Of a DNA stretch of 64,000 bases, positions 41,798 through 54,339 are shown piece after piece (the first letter of the stretch is position 1; each line of letters begins with the position of its first letter). This stretch comes from Megascapheus bottae (lineage: Eukaryota; Chordata; Mammalia; Rodentia; Geomyidae). A model generated the notes under the pieces. That model saw only the letters and a program-made list of their open reading frames with translations, searched no databases and was not told where the DNA came from. The position numbers were made by a program, and so were the translations under genes. The stretch is from the NCBI GenBank assembly GCA_024803745.1, contig JANJXV010000002.1:38461001-38525000 (forward strand), in the 5' to 3' direction.

Positions 41798-41822
41798 ACA
41801 CACACATTCACACAATCACACA
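41752..41822. repeat. (CA)n microsatellite grown from the SINE tail
   Basis: A CA tract with a few interruptions (cagacaca, cattcacacaatcaca), beginning at the SINE 3' end. Confidence 0.95.
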
Positions 41823-41944
41823 ATTGAAATAATTCCTCTAACGTACCACATCTTAAGGGATTTGGTATCTGAAGCAAGGTTTTGTTGAAAAAGCCCATTA
41901 GTAAGTAAAGTCAACCCATGTCTGGTAAGGCCTATTGATATAAT

Positions 41945-43012
41945 TCTTTTTTTAATATTTTTTATTGTAATTAATAAAAGGGTTACATGATATTTGCCAG
42001 ATAGAAGGTGCATTAATTCACATACATTGATACCCTTTCACATGTCTTGGTACCCATTTCCCTCCCCCCCAGCCCCCATCTTGGTTTTTCCCCCTTCCCT
42101 ATCCAATTTCAAGTAACCAAATACAAATATATCCCATATATCAGATAACAAAGTGAGATACTGTAACAATATGAGATAACCAAGGGACAGCAAAAGAGAT
42201 GAGAGATAACATAGTACATTAAGGACAACAATCATTCATTATATGGCTTTTGTTTCAATATCCTAGAGGTTCATTCAATTTGCTTCATACTATATGGCCT
42301 TATGTATCAAGGTTTTGCTCTATTGCAAATCTCTTCTAGTAGAGCCCAAGGTTTCTACTGATTATGATAAATGAGGGAAACCATTGAGCCTAAGTTCCTT
42401 TGAGTCTTAATATGATTTTTTCTAAGTCTTTCCATTTCCTAACAAATGGGGCGATGTCATTCTTTCTGACAGCAGCATAGAATTCCATTGTGTACAAATA
42501 CCACAATTTGTTGATCTACTCATCAACTGAGGGACATCTAGGTTGGTTCCATATCTTTGCTATGGTGAATAGTGCTGCAATGAACATTGTTGTGCTAGTG
42601 GATTTAGTATGCCCTAGTTTCTGGATGGTTGGGCAAATGCCAAGTAGTGGAATTACTGGGTCATAGGGAAGCTCTATGTTTAGCCTTTTGAGGCACTGCC
42701 ATACTGCTTTCCATAGTGGTTGAATGAGTTTGCACTCCCACCAACAGTGTAGTAGTGATCCCTCGTGGTCACATCCCCTCTAGCATCTGTTGTTATTAGT
42801 TTTCTTGATCCTGGCCATTCTAACTGGAGTGAGGTGGAATCTTAGAGTTGTTTTGATTTGCATTTCTTTTATGACCAGAGATGTTGAGCATTTCTTCATG
42901 TGTCTATAGGCCATTTTTGTGTCTTCTTCAGAGAAGACTCTCTTTAAGTCTTTGGCCCATTTTTTAATGGGACGGTTGTTACTTTGGAGATTAGTTTTGG
43001 AGTGATTCTTTT
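41945..43012 (-). mobile_element. 5'-truncated LINE-1: 3' UTR and end of ORF2
   Basis: Reversed young L1. The 3' end is at 41945 (ttttttattgtaattaataa), UTR to about 42400, then ORF2 end ('gtctttccatttcctaacaa', 'gaattccattgtgtacaaat', 'catactgctttccatagtgg') up to about 43012. A minus frame around 42780-43010 (ending [18 protein letters not shown]) is the ORF2 C-terminal region. Frame breaks downstream of it show that it is dead. Confidence 0.92.
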
Positions 43013-43755
43013 CAATATTCAGTGAAGTCCAGTAGAGCACTGGGCTGACTCTTCTCACAGTAGGGTTCATGTATAGTGAGCATGATTTGAGTAGTTTTCA
43101 CAGTATGAGGCATACCTGACAGTGCACATTCCTAGGAGACAGACTGAGCTATGTGGTCAGCCAATCAACAGCAAGTATCCCATGAGCTCAGGCTGGCCTG
43201 GAGTCTCAGTTATAAGCTCATCTCAAGTTACTCAAGCTACCATTTAATTAAAATGGTAGAAGGCTGAGATGGCTCATTGAAACCACTTCCTTTATACCAT
43301 CTTAAATTTATAGGAAGCATATAATAAATACTTTGTTGAATAGAAATGCTAACTATCCTATACAGTTTATTCTTCTGGACTCCCTCACATGTCTCTAACT
43401 CTAACTATCATCTTTTATACTCAGGTTTACATTAACACTTAGTGTATATATGATTTAGATAAGGTAATATCCACAAATGTGTTGAGTGGGTATATAGCTA
43501 ATCTTCTACATAATCAAAACAAAAATACACAAATGAAAACTGGACATATATCAAAAGAAGATTTCTTAGGTAATGTGCATGGGGCAATATAGGAAAAGAT
43601 CATGTGAAAAATCAAAGTAAGTGAATAAATGCATTATAGCATAGATAGAAAGGTGAATAGAGAAGAACATACAAAGATGTTCACTTCATGCAATTTTATC
43701 TATTTCTTTGAGCTTAGGCCAGAGGCTTGATCTAGCTGACTTAAAACATTGTTGA
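43013..43755. other. Single-copy intergenic stretch
   Basis: No recognised feature. Confidence 0.5.
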
Positions 43756-43756
43756 A

Positions 43757-44610
43757 GGGCAGAGCCAACAAGAAAACCCTATGGTCCAGCAATTCCACTT
43801 TCTGGCATTTATCAAAAGGAATACAAGTCTGGATACAATTAAGCCATTGGCATACCCATGCTCATTGCTGCACTATTAATCATGACAAAGTGATGGTAAC
43901 AGCCATGAGAGTGCCCTTGAGCATGAATGGATAAAGAAAATACTGATCACGTATATGATATTTATGATTAAATATATATTATATATAATGAAATGTTACT
44001 CATCCATCAGAAAACAAATGACATGTACTTTGCAGGAAAATGAATGGCCCTTGAAAAGTTGTGTTAAGTGAAATTAAGTCAGGCTTAGAGAGACAAAAAT
44101 ATACATATTTTCTCTCCAGTATAGATGTTAGATCTAAATTATATGCATACATATATTATATAATACATATTATATAATACATATACCTGTGCCTACATGG
44201 TATCATATGTATGTAAATACACACACACACACACACACACATACACACACACACACACACAGACTAACTAAAGTATGGATGGCATGCCAGGGAAAAATTC
44301 CATTGATTTATTTCTTTTTTAATTTTTTTGATTTATTTCTTCTGAACAACTAATTTACAGTCTAACAAAATACCAAAAAGCTGGAGCACATGTGTTTGAC
44401 AGGTAAGGTTAAGGAATGGGGTGCAAATCAATGGTAAATAAATGTAGTCATACTATTTAATGTATATATGTGAAAATGTAACTAGGAAAGTTGAGGGCAT
44501 GGATTGACAGCATTGAGGGAGAATGATGAAAGGGTAAATGATGTTGGCCAAAACATATAGTACTCACATTATTTAACTACTTAAATACAATTAAAAATAA
44601 ATAACAACAA
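43757..44610 (+). mobile_element. Old LINE-1: ORF2 end and 3' UTR
   Basis: Plus-strand remnants: 'atggtccagcaattccactt', 'catgctcattgctgcactat', 'gcatgaatggataaagaaaa', 'gttactcatccatcagaaaa', then a TA/CA-rich UTR and an A-rich end (aaaaataaataacaacaata). It is interrupted by a CA tract. Confidence 0.8.
44219..44261. repeat. (CA)n microsatellite within the old L1
   Basis: A CA tract with one cata interruption. Confidence 0.95.
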
Positions 44611-45105
44611 TAATAATAATGAGAAGAACAAAACCAATGGAAAATGAACTTGTTGAAATTTGAAATGCCTCTACACATTATTGAATGGAGAGCTCAGTTT
44701 CTATACTGAAGAACATATTTTAATTCTCATAAAAGTTACATGGGTCATTTTCTCAGTCACATTCTGTACTTACTACATACAGAAGCGATACAGACACGTC
44801 ACTCTTGGTTTTGGCGTTGTTGATGGCCTTCATACTAATAAACTCCAAATATAATTTTTGGACTTAATCATATAAATCACATTAGCAATCTTTTTCCAGA
44901 TTTAGGGTTACTGAATATTGTAAAATTTGAAATGACATTCAGATTTATATGTTTAAATCTTTATTCTAAGTGTTAACTTTACAGGAATTAAAAAGTTTGA
45001 AGGATAATCTTGTTTCACCTTCAAATCATTTAGTTTATCAATTTATAGTAAGTACCATGCCTTATGAATTAAGATTTTCACTTTGGTTTTTTTTGTAAAT
45101 TTAGA
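44611..45105. other. Single-copy intergenic stretch
   Basis: No recognised feature. Confidence 0.5.
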
Positions 45106-45107
45106 GA

Positions 45108-45262
45108 TATTTCTATTTACTATGTTCCAGGTACTGTCTTCTGTGTATTATCTTACTTAAGGATTCCAGTAGCTTTGTAGATACCCATTTGAGTAGTGAC
45201 AAAATCAGCTCAGAAATTTAACTATCAGCTTAAATTTACACATAGTTTTGATGGCAGAACCA
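45108..45262 (-). repeat. MIR-type ancient SINE
   Basis: The order 'tttactatgttccaggtac', 'gtattatcttacttaaggat', 'gtagatacccatttgagtag', 'ctcagaaatttaactatcag' follows the reversed MIR consensus. Very diverged. Confidence 0.55.
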
Positions 45263-45925
45263 TAAATTTTAACCAAATCTGTCAGTTTTAACCAAGTCAT
45301 CATTCTTAATATAAATATTTTGTTATTCAATTTTCCATTGTGGAATTTATAACTTAAGAGTTGTCAGTGAGAACAAATTTGTAAACATTTTTAAATTTTT
45401 TTTCATAATCTTCTTTGGGAAGATTTCAAATTATTTAGAGAAATAAAACAATATGATTTCAAATGAATCTTAAGACCAATGTAAAATACCTGACATACCA
45501 GGCAAATAATAAAATTCTTCACCTGACAAGTGAATGCTTTTCAAATATCTATTATATGATAGCCTTTAAACCCATTGCAAGCCCAATGAAACTTGAGGAC
45601 TTAAGGATTCTGTGAAATTTTAGTAAAGAAATAGCATAAATTACTGATTTGAGTTCAAATTCTTGGTTGCTTGTTCATTGCTCCATTTGTCTTTCAAAAG
45701 TTTTATAATGAATACTAATCTGTTTAGCTGGTTTGGGCATAAGAAGATGTGATAGAGGAGATTTGTTGAACATTATGTTTTCAGGAAGTGATTGAAGGCT
45801 GGCTCTGGAGCCAGCCTTCCTGGAAAATCTTTTTAAGATGACAATTTAAAGGAATAATTAATGTCATACTTGTCAGTCACTGGATCCATGAGGGATATGG
45901 ATAGATTCTTATCAGAAAGGCAGAT
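45263..45925. other. Single-copy stretch containing a short palindrome
   Basis: Nothing coding recognised. The palindrome at 45794-45819 is listed separately. Confidence 0.5.
45794..45819. repeat. Perfect short inverted repeat
   Basis: gaaggctggctc and its exact complement gagccagccttc are separated by tg. The 12-bp arms with a 2-base centre are GC-rich in an AT-rich context. Confidence 0.9.
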
Positions 45926-46110
45926 GTGGTAGACATCTTAGTGGTAGAGTGCTTGCCTAGCATGCATGAAGCCTTGGACTTGATTCCTCTGTACCACATA
46001 CACAGTAAAAGCTGGAAGTGGTGCTGTGGCTTCAGTGGTAGAGGACTATCCTTAAGAAAGCTCTAGGACAGTGCCTAGGCTCTGAGTATAAGCTCTAAGA
46101 CTGGCCGGAA
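45926..46110 (+). repeat. SINE, IDL-Geo dimer
   Basis: Plus-strand copy: ID-like head ('agtggtagagtgcttgccta', 'gcatgcatgaagccttggac'), Geo half ending 'ctctaagactggccggaaag', running into a GGAA tract. Confidence 0.88.
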
Positions 46111-46352
46111 AGTAAAGAAAAAGGAAAGAAGGAAGGCAGGAAGGAGGGAAGGAAGGAAGGAAAGAAAGAGAGAGAAAGACGAGGGAGGGAGGGAAGATGG
46201 AAGGAAAGGAGGAAGGAAGGAAGGAAGGAAGGAAGGGAGGGAGGGAGGGAGGGAGGGAGGGAGGAAGGAAGGAAGGAAGGAAGGAAGGAAGGAAGGAAGG
46301 AAGGAAGGAAGGAAGGAAGGAAGGAAGGAAGAAAGGAAGGAAGGAAGGAAGA
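46111..46352. repeat. (GGAA)n polypurine microsatellite
   Basis: About 240 bp of nearly pure purine on the plus strand, mostly ggaa with gaaa and ggga runs, expanding from the SINE tail. The minus strand gives a Ser/Leu/Pro frame that is only repeat translation. Confidence 0.97.
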
Positions 46353-47530
46353 TGAGTGCATATTGTGGTTGGAAACCTTGATTTGGAAACTAAGACAAAG
46401 AGTTCTTGGTAGATTCCTTTAGAAGTGATCGGGCATCACAAGGCTGTACTGAACCTCGTGTTTCACTTCTTTAACATGTTACGCTTTGGAAAATATGACT
46501 ATGTGTGACTGAGTCTTCTCCCCAAACTTGTCTAAATTTTGAATGCCCTAATATGTGGTTATTTCAAATGGTACTCTTCTGAGATCGGGAAGGGTACACA
46601 AAATGTCTGTGAACCAAAACCCTGAACATCAGGATACCAGCATTTCAGAGAGAGAGAGAGAGAGAGAGCGCGCTAGAGAGAGCGAGCAGGCACACAGCAA
46701 TGGTAAGATGGAATTAAAAAAAGAAAGGCAACCACTCAAAATATTTTGAGACAAACAGCACTGGTTCATTGGCATTCATCTGCAGTAACAGCTGTTCCCT
46801 CCAACAGGCACTGTTCCAAATCACATACTTCAGAGTGAAGCAGGTTACTTATCTTTTTTTCCCCTTTTAGGTTTTTAGGTTTTTTATTTTTTAGATTACA
46901 ACCCACCCAGCACGAGACTACACTGTTTGATGATAAAGATTGTAGATGAGTAATTGAGTAATTGAAATAAATTAGTTGATCATTTTATACTGCTCTTATA
47001 ATGGCTAAATTTTTAATATCAGTACAATATTCATGATCCTAGTACTTTCCTTTTTTGCTTAAAGCACATTTGATCATATTTTCCATAAATCAAAGAAGAT
47101 AACACTTGAGGTTCAATCGCCCATAAGCAGTTAGGAGCATCCTGTGAATCAGAGACCACATGACTTCATCTCAATTCAATACTGGCTTTATGCTTTTCTC
47201 TCTAAATGTCAGAATTTTAGCTGTGGCTAGCAACTGAGCACTTGTCAACTTTCCTGCTCATTTTCAATCCCCGTAATAGCTCAACACCTACACTACGGGT
47301 AGATTGGTGTTTTCTCTCAGATGATCCAGTCTTTCAAAGGAAAGATGTCAGTTTCAGAAAGCTCAACACAAGAGCATTAGGACCTAAGACCTTATATAAA
47401 TGAGTAATTCTTTACTGTTTTCATTTTCAGTACATTCTCTGAACAGAAAATTGCCTAAAGAAAAATAGCAATCCAGTGATGCAACAAAAATAAGTAATAA
47501 AAAATGTGCCATTTTAGTTGTTTCAAATCC
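46353..47530. other. 1.2 kb of single-copy sequence
   Basis: Contains a short (GA)n tract at about 46650-46680. No gene recognised. Confidence 0.45.
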
Positions 47531-47533
47531 AAT

Positions 47534-47745
47534 TAAAGGCCAGGCACTGATGGCTCCTGCCTATTCAGAGACTGAGATCTGAGCATCATATTCAAATCCT
47601 CCAGACTCTTCTCTACAGTTAACTAGCAGCACAAAGCTAGTAGAAGTGGAAGTGTGACACAATGGATAAAATACCAGAGGACAGAATAAAGCTAAATGAG
47701 AATTCAAGGCCCGGAGTTGAAGTCCTATTACTGGGACAAAATAAA
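47534..47745 (+). repeat. Old B1-like + Geo SINE
   Basis: 'ggccaggcactgatggctcc', 'agactgagatctgagcatca', and a degenerate Geo half ending 'gttgaagtcctattactggg'. Confidence 0.75.
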
Positions 47746-49480
47746 TAATTTTAATAGTAATAATAAATCTAAATAAAGTATGCAGAGGAAAAACTTTGTA
47801 GCTAAACAAGAAGTTGAAGTAGTAAAAGTAAAAGCCATAGAGAAAGAGGATGAGAAACGTAATTGTTATGGCTAAGTTGGGAAGAAGGATATAATCTATA
47901 TTCTATGTAAAAAATATTTCTGCCACATGGAGTCCTCTAAAATATATTGAAAAGTTAAGTGATATTTTAAAGATGAGAACAGCTTCAGATATCATTGTGT
48001 TTAACCAGCACAATAAATAGAAAAAAGAGATTAAATAAAAGTAGAAAGTAGAAGATGTGGTTAAAAATAGACAGAGGAAGAAAAACAAAAACAACAACAA
48101 ACAGAAATCTAAATGATTATTGTCTAGTAGATTTATCTATGACAGTCTTTTCATTTCTAAATTCAATTTATAAAATCATAAGGAATGGTAGAAGAAAGAA
48201 GTTCATATTCTTTTGTGTAATTGTTAATCTACTTCTTTTCCCTGCCAGTACACAACATTTTGGTTTCCAGCTGTTTATTATCCAAATCATTTCCTACACT
48301 AGATAAAGTGCTACCAGCAGGACTCTAAGATGTTTTATGCTAATGAGGGAGAAATCTTGGACAAGTTGCAAAGCATAAATTTTTGAGTGACATGGAAAAA
48401 TAATCAGAATCTAAGTGGAAAAAATTGGGTAACAGCCATTACACTTAATATGCTGTAGTAATTGATTGGCACTTTAATTAGATAAAAATATAATTGTATT
48501 TTAACTCGCAAAAGATTCTTTACAGGGAAGAAGACATGATATAATTTTTAAAAATTACAAGAATACAAAGTAATAATAAAGAATATTAAAGATGAATTCC
48601 ATTTTCAGTGTTCAGGATATGAGTTATTAATTCCATGGATCATGAAGCAAAACTTTTTGAAAGTTACTTGCATTTACCTTTGACAACAGTTTGCATTACA
48701 GTGATTGAATTTTATTAAGAGGATTGTTTCCTGTAGTTATTTGTCATCATTTTGGCAGTTCTTGACATAAATATTTAATCTACATTCCAAATTTTAAAAA
48801 AAAGTCATAAGAAAATGAGTGGCTGAGCTGTGTCCACCTGCCCATAGTGAGAAAAAAAATGAGGCTATGTATTGTTGCACACATCACAAAGCAAGTGTGA
48901 CTTGAAAATGTGATTTGAAAAAGTGTGACTTGAAAATGCGAAGAATAGATTTTTGTAAAAGCTAGACATAACAGCAGTAGCATTTAGAACTGAAGTCCCA
49001 ACATCCACAGCCTCTTCTCTTTTAACATTTCTTTTTGTAAAGATGCTTTCATTTAATTACTATGTTTTTTTAAATTATAGACGATCTCCTGAAAAGTTAT
49101 ATAGAAAAAAAATTAAACTTAGAAACAGAATTCATCAAACAGAAGGATCCAGACACAGTTTTGATAGCTACATAAGAGATCTGACCATGAGACAGCACTG
49201 TAGCTGATCTTCAAGTTCTGACTCCTGCATATCTTTACATATTCATACCTCTGGTAAGTAAAAAAATGATATTTTCAGTCTGTCTTTTCCAAAGATAGCT
49301 TTGACAGTATCTTTTTCTCACCCCTTGTTATACAACAGGATCTTGTTGTTTTTCTGTGAGATGGAGATAAATGTCTCTTTATGTCTAGGTTGGCTAGTAT
49401 TGTCTTACTTGCTTGAGTAAAATAGGGTAGAAGAAAAAAACACTGACTGCTGGAGCTAGGTTGAAAGATTTATTTATTAG
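47746..49480. other. 1.7 kb of single-copy sequence
   Basis: No recognised gene or repeat. Confidence 0.45.
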
Positions 49481-49481
49481 G

Positions 49482-49626
49482 CCTTCCTTCCTTCCTTCCT
49501 TCCTTCCTTCCTTCCTTCCTTCCTTCCTTCCTTCCTTCCTTCCTTCCTTCCTTCTTTCTTTCCTTCCTTCCTTCCTTCTTTCCTTCCCTCCTCCCTCCTT
49601 TCCTCTTTCCTCTCATCTCTCGCTCC

Positions 49627-49714
<88 letters not shown>
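49482..49714. repeat. (TTCC)n followed by (TC)n polypyrimidine tract
   Basis: About 135 bp of ttcc/tttc units followed by about 95 bp of pure tc. The 230-bp pyrimidine strand is prone to triplex (H-DNA) formation and to assembly error. Frames across it are repeat translation. Confidence 0.97.
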
Positions 49715-49717
<3 letters not shown>

Positions 49718-50449
49718 GTAACATTAACAATGTTTTCCATTTCTCTGGGGACACTCAAGAGCATCCTATTAGAGTTTAACCCCTCTTCCTCCCCACTCCC
49801 AAGAACTTAGATAAGAAATCAAAGATCATGTGGAAGAATTACTTATAGACTCAACCTTCTACTCCTAGTAATAGACATGATAGGAAAGGCTGTGATCAGA
49901 GCTGGCATATACAATCTGGAGACAAGAGCTTTCTGCTGCCTGTTTTTCGACATTCCATGGGTAAAATTAAATGTTATGCTTTTAAGTATTACTAAAGAAG
50001 AAAAAATGCAATAGAGAGTAGAGGCGGCCCCCATAGCTTAAACTATGTACTATCTAGTCCTTTAAATAATAATGATTTAAAGAAAAAGATTGAGATGCTT
50101 GATCCATATGATTTTATCTCCAAACATTACAAAGCGAGACACAAGTCATACGTGCTATTTCCTGCTCAAATGTTTCAAACACGGATTCTGTAGTAATCAC
50201 AAAATAGTACTCTTGCTTCAGGAAGCTTCCAATTTTTTATGTTAATGCGTGTTAGTATTCAAAAGTATTAAGCCACATTTTGCTAGATAGAGCACTACAT
50301 ACATAACGTCTACACAAGCAAATTCTTCACGACAGAGAATGCCTAAGTTATTTGAATGATATGATCTTGCTTACATGGGTCTGGATTACCCTTGAGTAGT
50401 TACACTAGTATTTTTCAAAAGATCAACTTAGCATTGAATAGTGAAACTA
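49715..50449. other. Single-copy intergenic stretch
   Basis: No recognised feature. Confidence 0.5.
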
Positions 50450-50685
50450 CATTTTTAGTTCTTTCTTTCTTTCTTTATTTTTGCCAGTTCTCAGGCTTGT
50501 ACTCAGGGCCTGGGCAATGTCTTTGGACACTTTTTACTCAAGGCTAGCACTCTGCAATTTGAGCATCAGCAACACTTCTGGCCCTTTCTGTGTATGTGGT
50601 TCCAGGGAATCGAGCCCAGGGCTTCCTCCATGCTAGGCGAGCACGCTATCAGTAGGCCACCCTCCCAGCACCATTTTTAGTTCTT
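50450..50685 (-). repeat. SINE, IDL-Geo dimer with target duplication
   Basis: A 14-bp duplication, catttttagttctt, at 50450-50463 and 50672-50685 brackets the body. Its A tail is seen as tttctttctttattttt. Confidence 0.92.
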
Positions 50686-50924
50686 AGATGGAAATTTTAA
50701 TGTGGTAGTGGACACTGATGCGAGAGTTTACCTAACAGTTTATTTTATTAAGAATAATTGAGATTTACCTGTTTGCTATAGTCATTGTGATGGATGGGCT
50801 AGATGAAACTTCCTCCATGTGCTGTCTTCATCTACAATGCTGGGATAGTTTCACTTTTCGAGACAGTATTGAAATAGTTCAAAAACCTCCTTTGAATCTA
50901 AACCATGGCAAGAACAACAAGATG

Positions 50925-51140
50925 CTGAGCAAAGTGGCATGCATCTGTCATTCTAGCCCTGGAGGAAGTCTAAACAGGAAAATTAGGGTCCAGTTTTGAT
51001 GGGAAAAATATGAGACTGTATCTCAAAATTAACCAAAGCAGTGAGGATTAGGAATATGGCTCAGTGCCTGCCTACAAAGTGTGAAACTTTCCTTACTTCA
51101 ATCCCCAGTAGATTAAAAAAAGAAGAGAAAAATAGAAAAC
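50925..51140 (+). repeat. Old B1-like + ID-like SINE
   Basis: 'aaagtggcatgcatctgtca' (B1-like) and, after an A-rich link, 'aggaatatggctcagtgcct' with 'tacttcaatccccagtagat', a tRNA/ID-like end rather than Geo. An A-rich tail follows. Confidence 0.55.
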
Positions 51141-51345
51141 AAGAAAAGAAAAAAAAGATGAATGAATAATGTGAAAACTGAAAAATGAAGGCTGGGCATA
51201 TTTTTATCTTCCCAATGAACAGAGAAAGAATAAACCTAATACTAAGCTATCTTGAGTATATTAATTTAATTATCTTGTACTTCAATAGCACTTTTTTAGC
51301 AGTATTGGTTTTCTTTATTTAGTTTTAAGCCCTTAGAATTCTTAT

Positions 51346-51478
51346 TTATTTTCTTTTTTATATTTTTATTATAATTAATAGAAGGGTTACATTATATTCA
51401 CCAGATAGAAGGTGCATTACTTCATAAACATTGATATCCTTTCTCATGTTTTGGTCCCCATTTCCCTCCCCCCATTCA
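51346..51478 (-). mobile_element. Short LINE-1 3'-end fragment
   Basis: Reversed last about 130 bp of a young L1 ('tttttattataattaataga', 'ttcaccagatagaaggtgca', ending at ccctcccccc). Confidence 0.88.
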
Positions 51479-51727
51479 ATAACACTTTCAAGTGCACATT
51501 TATATTTATATTGGTCATAGTACTCTCACTTTTATGAAAAAAATAGTCACAATGAATTAATGTCACAATAATGTAAGGGCTCACAGATATCACAATCCAG
51601 TGACAATTGGATAGTATACATCAGAATAACTAAATTATATTCACTTGAATAACTCAGAAAACAGGTTCTTCCTTTTCAAGGTTGTCTACCATTTATTATC
51701 TTGAAGTTGTCCACGGATGACATTAAA

Positions 51728-51998
51728 ATCTTGAAGCTGCTGGGCATGTTAGCTCATACCTGTAATCCTAGCTGCTACTCAGGAGGCTGAGATCTGAGGA
51801 TTAAGGTTCGAAACCAGCTTGGGCACTAAAGACTGCAGGACTCTAATCTCCAATTACACACTAGAAAACTGGAAGTGTTGCTGTGGCTCAAGAAGTTGGG
51901 AAGTAGCCTTGAGCTGAAGAGCTCAAGGACGGCATCCAGGCCCAGATTTCAAGCCCCACAATCAACCAAAAAAAAAAAAAAAGAAAAAGATCTTGAAG
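51728..51998 (+). repeat. SINE, B1-like + Geo dimer with target duplication
   Basis: The body is 51738-51988 with a long A tail. The repeat atcttgaagc flanks it at 51728-51737 and 51989-51998. Confidence 0.9.
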
Positions 51999-53488
51999 CC
52001 ATCCATTGATGACTGATTAGCAAGTGCAGGAAATATGAGAAACTGCACAGATGCGGTTTTGAAAGGTGTGACCAGGTTGGAGCACAATCATCTACCTTCT
52101 ACCGCAATTCCATTGGCCAAAGCGGTAACTAACTGGAAAGGAAGTCAGTCAGTCAGCCAGGCTTCCCAAGGTAAAAAAGACTGCTTTTGGAGAACACATT
52201 GCTTTCTCTCTGTTGCCTTGTAATTAAGCTAGTTTTCTGTATCGAGAAGACAGAAATTAACTTACCAAGGTAACATAGGGAATGTAGAACAAGACTGGTT
52301 TATATATGTTGAAAGCCAAGGTAGTTTCATTATATCAGATGGTTCTTTACAAAACTGTGGAGGAACTTTCAAAGTTAGTAACACTGGTGAAACTGTTTTC
52401 AGATGTCTTGGTAACAATGGAAGGAATTAGAACATTTTATCTTTTAGATAAGTCTAATAAACAGCTCAAGTGTAATGATTGAAATATGTATGATACATTC
52501 CTTAATATCTATTTAATCTATATTTAATCTGGCATTCAGATTAAAATCCTTTTACAGATATTTTGAAGAGATTATGAATTAGGTTATCCAAGTACTCAGC
52601 CAAGGTTCTAGTATTTGTACTTCTGTAGTAATTGAATGGATATATTATGGCCATACTTTCTTCCTAATGTCCCATGATAACTCAGGCTAGGTTATGGCTT
52701 TATGCTGGCATGAAATTCAGCTACTATAAATCTGAGCCATTTGTTCAGTAACCTTAAAATGTAGGCAAAGATGCTGACTGCCCAGTGTGTAATGTTCTAT
52801 TGTATCATTCATTCTCCGTGACCTATTTGTTTCTTTCCTAAAAATAAAAAAAAGAAATAATCTGACAATGGTTGATAAGTAATTTCAGTCACATGTTTTT
52901 GTTCTGTAACCTGCAATAGTACAAATTGAAATTTGAGGGGTTATTAGATTAAATTAAACATCTTAATCTGTAAGGCTCCTATTCCATTTCCAACTATAGT
53001 ATGAACAATGTATTATGACTTCTACAATCTGTTTTGATAGTTATTTTGGCATAGTGAAAAGTACTGTGTTGTTTGTTCTGTGTTCTGGCTCTGTAAGCAT
53101 TGGCTATAGATCTTGATGGATTAATTAATTAATTCATTAGAAATACTGCATACACTAATTCATTCAACACATGTATATTGAGTTCCTACAATGAGTCAGG
53201 AATTGTAAGGCATTACAATATATAAAATTCTTAAAGGAAGAAAACAGTCCCTATAAACATCTGAAGATCTTTAAACACATATCAGAGTCAGATCTGTAAA
53301 CAGATCAGACAAATAAATGAATCACATAATTCATTGAATAGTAATCATGCAATGCATAATAAGAGGAAGACAAGGATGAGATTTTGTATAATTATTCCTA
53401 TGTTCGGATATCAAATGTGAGCTTAATGGAAGAAGTATGGAGACATTGTAAGCGATTGTACTGGAGACAGCTATAAAAACTAGAATAT
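51999..53488. other. 1.5 kb, mainly single-copy
   Basis: 53135-53290 ('ttcattcaacacatgtatat', 'gagttcctacaatgagtcag') resembles an ancient mammal-wide repeat that I cannot name. No gene recognised. Confidence 0.4.
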
Positions 53489-53490
53489 AG

Positions 53491-53690
53491 GGAACTGGAG
53501 TTTGGCCTAGTGATAGAGTGCTTGCCTAGCATGCAACGAAGACCCAGGTTTGATTCTTCAGTACCACATACATAGAAAAAGCCAGAAGAGGTGCTGTGGC
53601 TTAACTGGCAGAGTGCTAGCTTTGAGGAAAAAACCCAAGGACAGTGCTGAGGCCTTGGATTCAAGCCCCAAAGCTGGCGCACGCATGTGC
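53491..53690 (+). repeat. SINE, IDL-Geo dimer
   Basis: Plus-strand copy: 'gtttggcctagtgatagagt', 'gcttgcctagcatgcaacga', Geo half ending 'ttcaagccccaaagctggc', then an alternating purine-pyrimidine tract. Confidence 0.92.
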
Positions 53691-53695
53691 GCGCA

Positions 53696-53752
<57 letters not shown>
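53682..53752. repeat. Alternating (CG/CA)n tract
   Basis: gcacgcatgtgcgcgcacgc followed by pure CA. This alternating purine-pyrimidine run with CG steps is a Z-DNA-prone sequence grown from the SINE tail. Confidence 0.93.
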
Positions 53753-53756
<4 letters not shown>

Positions 53757-54335
53757 GGAATATAGCAGGGCAGCATGAATAAATGGGCTAGTTTTCCTCA
53801 CATTTTGTTGTGTCTGTATGCATTTATCCCATAGCTACATAGTGAGAAGGTCTGAAGGGATGGTCAAGGTGCATAATAGAATGATTCATACTGAATTTCA
53901 GAGAAAGTCTCCTGGTCACTTAGGCTAGTTTAGAAGGATAACGAGGTGGATGATAGCTACAATTGTAATCTTAGCATTATGAAGGACACCTGACTCAAAT
54001 ACAGCATGAGTTTTATCATTTATTCAATATCAATGGAGAAAACTACCTCTGGTTTACATTTTTGAAAATTCCATATTTATTTCTGACATATTTCAATTTG
54101 GAAAAATTTTGGAAACTTGGGCTAAAATCTTGATTTATCTTTGCTGTGAATATTGACTTCCAGATGTGCTCAGAAACACTACTTTGCTCTTATACTGTTT
54201 AACTGAGCAACAGAAAAAAATGAGGACATGCAAAATATGAGTAACACAGATGATTGGCGTGTTTTATTAGCAGGTCTTTTTTTAGTGTGGTTGTAGGTTA
54301 TTTAAAAGTGTCTCAAACATTTAAAAATAGAAATA
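53753..54335. other. Single-copy intergenic stretch
   Basis: No recognised feature. Confidence 0.5.
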
Positions 54336-54339
54336 TCAA

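Noticed and set aside
49461..49764. Long Ser/Leu and Arg/Glu frames
   Set aside because: Translations of the (TTCC)n/(TC)n repeat.
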